From the NCBI GenBank assembly GCA_035542775.1, contig DATKKX010000400.1, forward strand, positions 1 to 15,408: a stretch of 15,408 nt of DNA. The letters run 5' to 3'. Made by a program: the position numbers and the translations under genes. Positions 14,180 to 15,408 of this stretch are shown here, one piece after another; the first letter of the stretch is position 1, and the number at the start of each line of letters is the position of its first letter. A model generated the notes under the pieces. That model worked only from the letters and a program-made list of their open reading frames with translations. It was not told the DNA's origin and searched no databases. This stretch comes from DATKKX01 sp035542775. GTDB taxonomy: Bacteria; Planctomycetota; Phycisphaerae; UBA1845; UTPLA1.

Positions 14180-14929
14180 CTACTTGGCAGGCTCCTTCGG
14201 TTTCTCCTGTTGCTCTTTCTCGCCCATTCCCTTTCCCATCTCACGGCCCGTGATCTTCATCTTCGCCGGGTCGATGCTGATGCCCTGCTCCTTCAGCTTT
14301 GCCGTGTACTTCGCCGGATCCGCCTCAAACTTGGGGATGCAGTTGCCACAGCAGAAATAAACCTTCATCCCGCCTTCCAGCGTCACGAACGACTTGGGAC
14401 TGATTTCCTCGCCGCTGACCGGACATTTGGTCTGATAGGAGTAGCAACCGCCCAACTTCGCGGCATACTTGGCCGGGTCCTTCTCGTACTGAGGAGGGCA
14501 TTCCTTGCAGCAGAAATAGATCTTCTTGCCGCCCTTCTCTATGAATACCTTCTGATCGACGGCTTTCCCGGAGACCGGGCAAGTCACCTGCACCCGGGGC
14601 ATCGCCGCCAGAGCCTTGCGCTGCTCAGCGACCTTCTCCGCATACTTCTTGGGGTCCGCCTGGTACTTTTCCGGGCAGGCGGGACAGCAGAAGTAGACCG
14701 GGCCGTCATCGGTCATGACGCTCACGGCAAAATTGATCGGCTTGCCAGATACCGGACAGCTGGGCAGGGCGGGGGCCTTTTCCTCGGTCTTCTTCTCGGG
14801 CTGCTTTTCGGCCTTCTTCTGGCCTTCCTGTTTTCCCTTGCCCTGCTCCGGCTGGGCGTAGACGGACGCGACGCCGAAGCCGGGGACCAGCATCACAGTG
14901 AACAATGTGACAACATGCGATCTCTTCAT
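14180..14929 (-). CDS. Secreted triple-YHS-domain metal-binding protein
   Basis: This 249-residue protein begins with a probable signal peptide (basic MKR, hydrophobic core, cleavage near VYA-Q at 25/26), then a K/E/Q-rich linker (26-53). Three YHS-like units follow, each with CPVSG and, about 20 residues later, YFCCxxC: C58 with C81, C82, C85; C117 with C140, C141, C144; C169 with C193, C194, C197. Each ends with a Y/F-x-x-DPxKY motif. The tail is again K/E-rich. YHS domains occur in copper and other heavy-metal proteins, and the clustered cysteines suggest soft-metal binding in the periplasm. A role as metal buffer or delivery factor for the adjacent efflux complex is inferred from position, comparable in logic to CusF but unrelated in sequence. 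The start is supported by GGAG 8 bases upstream. No redox or catalytic residues are recognised. Confidence 0.85.
   Translation of the reverse strand: MKRSHVVTLFTVMLVPGFGVASVYAQPEQGKGKQEGQKKAEKQPEKKTEEKAPALPSCPVSGKPINFAVSVMTDDGPVYFCCPACPEKYQADPKKYAEKVAEQRKALAAMPRVQVTCPVSGKAVDQKVFIEKGGKKIYFCCKECPPQYEKDPAKYAAKLGGCYSYQTKCPVSGEEISPKSFVTLEGGMKVYFCCGNCIPKFEADPAKYTAKLKEQGISIDPAKMKITGREMGKGMGEKEQQEKPKEPAK
14297..14767 (-). repeat. Three tandem YHS-like coding units
   Basis: Units of about 45 residues map to roughly 14633-14767, 14456-14590 and 14297-14434. All share the order CPVSG, YFCC, C, DPxKY. They differ in the charged residues between motifs, so the duplication is old rather than recent. The third is preceded by an additional C162. 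Confidence 0.8.
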
Positions 14930-14985
14930 TTTCTGTTCTCCTATGCTTGACTTGTCGCCTTTCGATACCCGCTACTTCTGCTCAA

Positions 14986-15018
14986 AGCCCGGCACGCGGA
15001 AGCGCGGAGTGCCGGGCT
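14986..15018. repeat. 10-bp perfect palindrome upstream of YHS gene
   Basis: AGCCCGGCAC (14986-14995) pairs with GTGCCGGGCT (15009-15018) around a 13-base loop that contains GCGGA twice. It lies about 57 bases upstream of the YHS start codon, so it falls in the leader or promoter zone. It may be a dispersed repeat, a terminator for something upstream, or a regulatory leader structure. Confidence 0.5.
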
Positions 15019-15023
15019 CGGGT

Positions 15024-15043
15024 CGCCTGGTGTCTGCCAGGCG
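15024..15043 (+). terminator. 7-bp hairpin followed by GTTGTTT
   Basis: CGCCTGG (15024-15030) and CCAGGCG (15037-15043) form a stem with a 6-base loop. On the plus strand it is followed by GTTGTTT, a weak terminator-like tail. No plus-strand gene lies upstream within this region, so its role is unclear. Confidence 0.3.
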
Positions 15044-15352
15044 GTTGTTTGAAGCAAGTTCGATGGTTCGATCCGGCCACATGCGATTGCCGCGCGGCTG
15101 TCGGCTCAGAGTTTTGTCCCGCGAATTCTGCCCTGTCAACGCGCTCGGCCCGAAACCGCCTGTCGCGAGGTATCATCGACCACTGCGGCCCTCGTAGCAA
15201 GCAGGCCCGGACCATCAGGTTACTCCTCATGGTCGAGAATTGTAGTGGCCCGTTTCGTTGCCCAGCCACCAGATCTGCGCGGGCCGGCTGCGTACGCCCG
15301 CCCGCGTCGCGCGGATTGAAGAGAAGCCGCCTCCTCTGTCTGATCACCCCAC

Positions 15353-15380
15353 TTGACCGGCCGATGGGGCGGCTTAGGAT
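15353..15380 (+). promoter_or_regulatory. Promoter-like sequence at the right edge
   Basis: TTGACC (15353-15358), a 16-base spacer and TAGGAT (15375-15380) face right, followed by ATG at 15388. If used, transcription would begin almost at the ATG, meaning a leaderless message. Alternatively AGGAT is a ribosome site for that ATG and the promoter reading is wrong. The window ends seven codons later. Confidence 0.3.
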
Positions 15381-15387
15381 CGGCATC

Positions 15388-15408
15388 ATGAGACAAGGCT
15401 GTGGGATG
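15388..15408 (+). CDS. Possible start of a plus-strand gene, running off window
   Basis: Only seven codons (MRQGCGM) are visible from ATG 15388. Support is limited to AGGA about 8 bases upstream and the promoter-like match. No function can be suggested; it may not be a gene. Confidence 0.15.

Larger units (their letters stand above)
14930..15408. other. 479-bp region without a convincing complete gene
   Basis: This stretch lies upstream of the YHS gene and should hold its promoter, which I could not identify with confidence. It contains two adjacent hairpins (14986-15018 and 15024-15043) and, at the right edge, a plus-strand promoter-like sequence followed by an ATG. The minus-strand open frame across most of it is R/P-rich, lacks a recognisable motif and spans the hairpins, so it is not called. 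Confidence 0.55.

Noticed and set aside
14982..15389. Minus-strand 135-codon open frame upstream of the YHS gene
   Set aside because: R/P/Q-rich, spans two palindromes, has no recognisable motif; probably chance in GC-rich DNA.

Overview
The window looks like GC-rich chromosomal DNA from a Gram-negative-type bacterium, most likely a member of Planctomycetota. The clues are a triple-YHS periplasmic protein, a CusB-type adaptor carrying DUF3347-like and heavy-metal-binding modules, a vertebrate-type single-chain transketolase, and several intergenic palindromes built around a GGA loop. The phylum is inferred from protein style only. Diderm organisation is better supported: the window encodes an MCE/Mla-type transporter, an outer-membrane efflux factor and MurA.

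Layout, left to right. (1) 1-2050, minus strand: a two-gene unit with an MlaF-like ABC ATPase followed by an MCE-domain protein that runs off the left edge. No permease gene lies upstream of the ATPase. (2) 2321-4270, minus strand: a complete transketolase with a strong ribosome binding site (RBS); an upstream in-frame extension of the reading frame is rejected. A weak terminator and the ABC promoter lie in the 2051-2320 gap. (3) 4271-4788: a 518-bp divergent intergenic region. (4) 4789-6054, plus strand: murA, with its catalytic cysteine loop intact, followed by a 12-bp perfect hairpin. (5) 6164-14929, minus strand: a metal-efflux locus. In transcription order it holds a secreted triple-YHS protein, a TolC/CusC-like outer-membrane factor, a CusB-like adaptor, a very large CusA-like RND pump, and a 34-codon open reading frame encoding an amphipathic hydrophobic peptide. 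(6) 14930-15408: no convincing complete gene; it holds two adjacent hairpins and a possible plus-strand promoter at the edge.

The efflux genes form a logical Cu(I)/Ag(I) detoxification system: periplasmic metal-binding YHS domains, an adaptor with its own metal-binding modules, an inner-membrane pump that keeps all three methionines of the CusA metal site, and an outer-membrane exit duct. Its parts differ from textbook Cus proteins. The pump has about 255 extra residues in its periplasmic porter domain plus two extra hydrophobic segments. The adaptor has about 170 extra residues between its beta-barrel and membrane-proximal regions. A possible micro-protein ends the locus. This enlarged efflux complex with its small companion is the best candidate in the window for something little described.

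The long plus-strand open frames opposite the minus-strand genes have no recognisable protein features and are treated as by-products of GC-rich codon use.
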